Below are positions 61,685-64,000 of a stretch of DNA of 64,000 nucleotides, piece by piece; position 1 is the stretch's first letter, and the number at the start of each line of letters is the position of its first letter. The notes under the pieces were generated by a model. The model did not search any database. It worked only from the letters and a program-made list of their open reading frames with translations, and had not been told where the DNA came from. Origin of the DNA: Dastarcus helophoroides (Eukaryota > Arthropoda > Insecta > Coleoptera > Bothrideridae); contig CM053328.1 in NCBI GenBank assembly GCA_028583605.1, forward strand, positions 1,725,507 through 1,789,506, written 5' to 3'. The position numbers and the translations under genes are program-made.

Positions 61685-61960
61685 TTAAGCTGCCTTCACG
61701 CGTAAAATATTTTGATGATTAATGTGTTGCCTATATTTCAGAGGTTATTAGATAGAAATAATCGGACTAAATGTATTCCATATTTTGATAACTCATTATT
61801 TTCGTTACCATTATTAACAATTTAATCATTTTCAGTAGAAATTGATATAAAATATAAAAGAATGATTCTTAAACCAACCGATGTTTATTTGCATAATATC
61901 GATATTTGTTTGAATAACATCGATATTTTTAAAACATCGACATTCGATGCGCATCTCTAG
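61685..61960. repeat. Dispersed repeat, copy 2, with hAT-like terminus
   Basis: Second copy of the 59689 repeat. It continues into caatatcgatatttg and cgatgcgcatctctag at 61948-61964, an end resembling hAT termini. A non-autonomous hAT is a reasonable guess. Confidence 0.6.
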
Positions 61961-61964
61961 TTGA

Positions 61965-63849
61965 CAGTTCTGTGTAAGGATGAAGATTCCTTTTTAAAAT
62001 AATCGATTTTTGGATCGATTCAATTCGTACGCAAAAGAATCGATTCCCGATTAAATTAGGTGCTGAAAGATCGATTTCCGATTAGTCAGTAGTCTTGTTG
62101 GTGAAATTTGTAAACATTTCTGATAAAAGACAAATTGAATGATAATGATGAATTGGCGTCATATCTCCTCCATCGAAAATATCAACTGTATGTGATACAA
62201 AGGTTAAAATGTTGTGACAAAGCATTCAAAAAAGGAAATTACGTAATAATTTATACGCAACGCAAAGCTTAAAGAAAATGGAGCCATCATGATGACCAAA
62301 TTGTGGTTGACAGTTGGGCCCATTTATTATATTCTATGCTTTGTATGTTTTTTGTACATAACCGCAAGTTAACTAACTGAGGTTAGTGTTTACGATTGTG
62401 ATTTTGTGTTTTTTATGGATTTTCAGTGTAATTTTAAAATAAATGAACAAAATAAATACGTTCATTTAACAATCGAAGAAATAGTTAGTAACCAAACACA
62501 ATAGGAATGGATTGATGTTTCAAAAGCTGCTACTTCGTAGCAGTTATTTAGCTTAAGTAGCTTCAAGCTGCTATTCAATTTTAAAGATAGCTGCTTCGCT
62601 ATTTCGCTGCTTCGTATTTTACATCGTAGTTCTCTTGACAGAAATCGCAAAATTGGAAACCCCGATAGCAACCGACAATACCCGAATATCGCTGGTTGCG
62701 ATTTATTATCAAAAATAGCTGTTCTGACTGTATTTATTTTTAAAAAGGATTGCTTTGCAGTGATGATTAATTTCGAAATTGTTGGCTGTTGATTCCTACC
62801 GCTTTATAGATCTGTGATCACATGTTTTGTGCGAAAATATTAACAGTTCTAATGTCAATGTCATTACTAATTTTAAGGGTTTTTACGCACGTTAAAGATT
62901 TATTCACCAAAAGGAAAGTGAAATTCAAGTTATTTAAAAATTTTGAAATTCGTACTCTGCGATCTACACCTTATCAAAACAATAACAACACTATCAAACT
63001 ACACGATAGTAGGATTTCGTGACACAAAGCGGTTTGTAAACCGTAAATTCCTACAAAGGAGTAGCAGGCTGTCATCATCGAACTGCCCACAACTAGGGAG
63101 TCCAATGCCACAAAACATATATATCCTATGCACTCACGATAGACCAACTATGCACTGGTCTTGTCTTTGGTCCTATAAGGAGATGCATCGGTAACGTAAT
63201 TTGTCGAATGAAAATGGGACTGATTTCCAGCCACTAACATCAGCGGCCTCTGTTATGTATTACCGGTAATTATTTTGCGAAAACTGTAAACTGAGAGCTT
63301 AAATTGTACCTACTGATGGCAGTGGATGGTGGTAGTCGTAAGTACAATGTATCCAATCGATCACATCACTGTGTTGTTAATCTTTTCTTGGGCTTTTCCT
63401 AGGAAAGCGTGTCTAGAACATTCTTTATTCATCTTTTAGTCAGAGAGGAGCGTTCACCGTTGAAGTTGAAACTACTTCAATCCATTAGGTGTACGTTTTA
63501 ACTACTCGTTTCGCAATGTTTGACCTACGATAAAATAGAATTCTGTGGTGTATGGTTTGCGGATTAATAGATGGCGCTGCGCACAGTGGAAGGTTTTCAA
63601 TCCCATTTTAAAAGTACGGCGTAACGTAACCTAGCTAACCATACCCACAACCTTGCAAACTGCTATTTTTAAGCTGATTTTTAAAAGAAGCAGTAATTGC
63701 TATAACTGTTATTTGAAAGTAGCAGATTTGCCCATCCCTAAACACACTGAAAACCATATATGTAATACTATTAGGTATATGCTGAAAACTGACAGAATAA
63801 CACTCTAACGAAACAAACAATGATGGCGCCACAGTTGTTTCCTATTCAG
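61965..63849. other. AT-rich intergenic DNA with small palindromic repeats
   Basis: Contains gatcgatt palindrome clusters (62000-62080), similar in kind to 31795-31860. A gctgctacttcgtagcagtt hairpin region (62526-62545) is followed by further agctgcttcgc words. No convincing exon on either strand, although upstream exons of the Spatzle-like gene may be here. Confidence 0.5.
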
Positions 63850-64000
63850 TCGACGACGTAATGAATGAAAAGAAATGTTAATGCTGCCATCTGTCGACTT
63901 ATTAACGAATCTTTTGTAAGTAGATAGAAGTGGAGAATAACGTAACGACATAAATACACTTACATAAAAAATATTTGTCATTAAATTTACAGTGACCTGC
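63850..64000 (+). repeat. Dispersed repeat shared with the hAT interior, cut by the window end
   Basis: gaaatgttaatgctgccatc through cattaaatttacagtgacct matches the reverse complement of about 31915-32065. It runs off the window, so its full extent is unknown. Confidence 0.75.

Noticed and set aside
1..64000. tRNA or rRNA genes
   Set aside because: I looked for the usual tRNA B-box (GGTTCGANTCC) and conserved rRNA words and saw none in a credible context. A dedicated scan (tRNAscan-SE, Infernal) was not possible here.

Overview
This is a gene-poor, strongly AT-rich stretch of an animal nuclear genome. It is almost certainly an insect, since there is a Spatzle-type cystine-knot gene, a Pericentrin-like (PLP) gene and GT-AG introns packed with Helitron, hAT and non-LTR elements. 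A beetle is possible but not demonstrated. There is no sign of bacterial gene organisation. Most apparent long ORFs are Phe/Arg/Asn-rich translations of an AT-rich minisatellite and are not genes.

Three host genes can be reconstructed exon by exon. (1) A pericentrin-like coiled-coil scaffold on the + strand, 1979-13207. Eleven exons are visible and the 5' end is missing; it ends in a clear PACT centrosome-targeting domain. (2) An FLVCR-family major-facilitator transporter on the + strand, 30003-47492, with seven coding exons giving 453 residues. Its introns are swollen to 4.9 and 10.6 kb by repeats. (3) The last two exons of a Spatzle-like (neurotrophin-fold Toll ligand) gene on the - strand, 55783-56894, whose 5' exons are not recognised in the window.

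Mobile DNA fills the rest. 14.5-16.1 kb: an inverted, decayed Helitron fragment. 19.3-21.5 kb: a satellite-bearing element with TGTTGCCA-like ends. 21.6-27.3 kb: a Helitron with a spliced Rep ORF of 1263 codons, a broken HUH motif and a rotted helicase. 31458-35772: a hAT element with a perfect 8-bp target duplication that contains satellite DNA. 40657-44880: a nearly complete non-LTR retrotransposon whose two ORFs are separated only by one in-frame TAG, inserted into a 380-bp tandem array. 50011-50275: a solo LTR with a 5-bp target duplication. There are also six pieces of a second non-LTR family. About twelve copies of a palindromic foldback repeat are scattered through introns and spacers; several can be drawn as a hammerhead-ribozyme-like fold, with departures noted below.

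The dominant background is one minisatellite theme (around CTCGAAATTTCGACTTTTTT, both orientations). It is organised into locally different higher-order repeats of about 275, 320, 380 and 1290 bp and lies in introns of PLP and FLVCR and in every large spacer. The last 8 kb are unique AT-rich DNA with small MITE-like elements and short tandem repeats. Exon boundaries were chosen by GT/AG sites plus reading-phase continuity. Family names come from recognised motifs, not from a database search.
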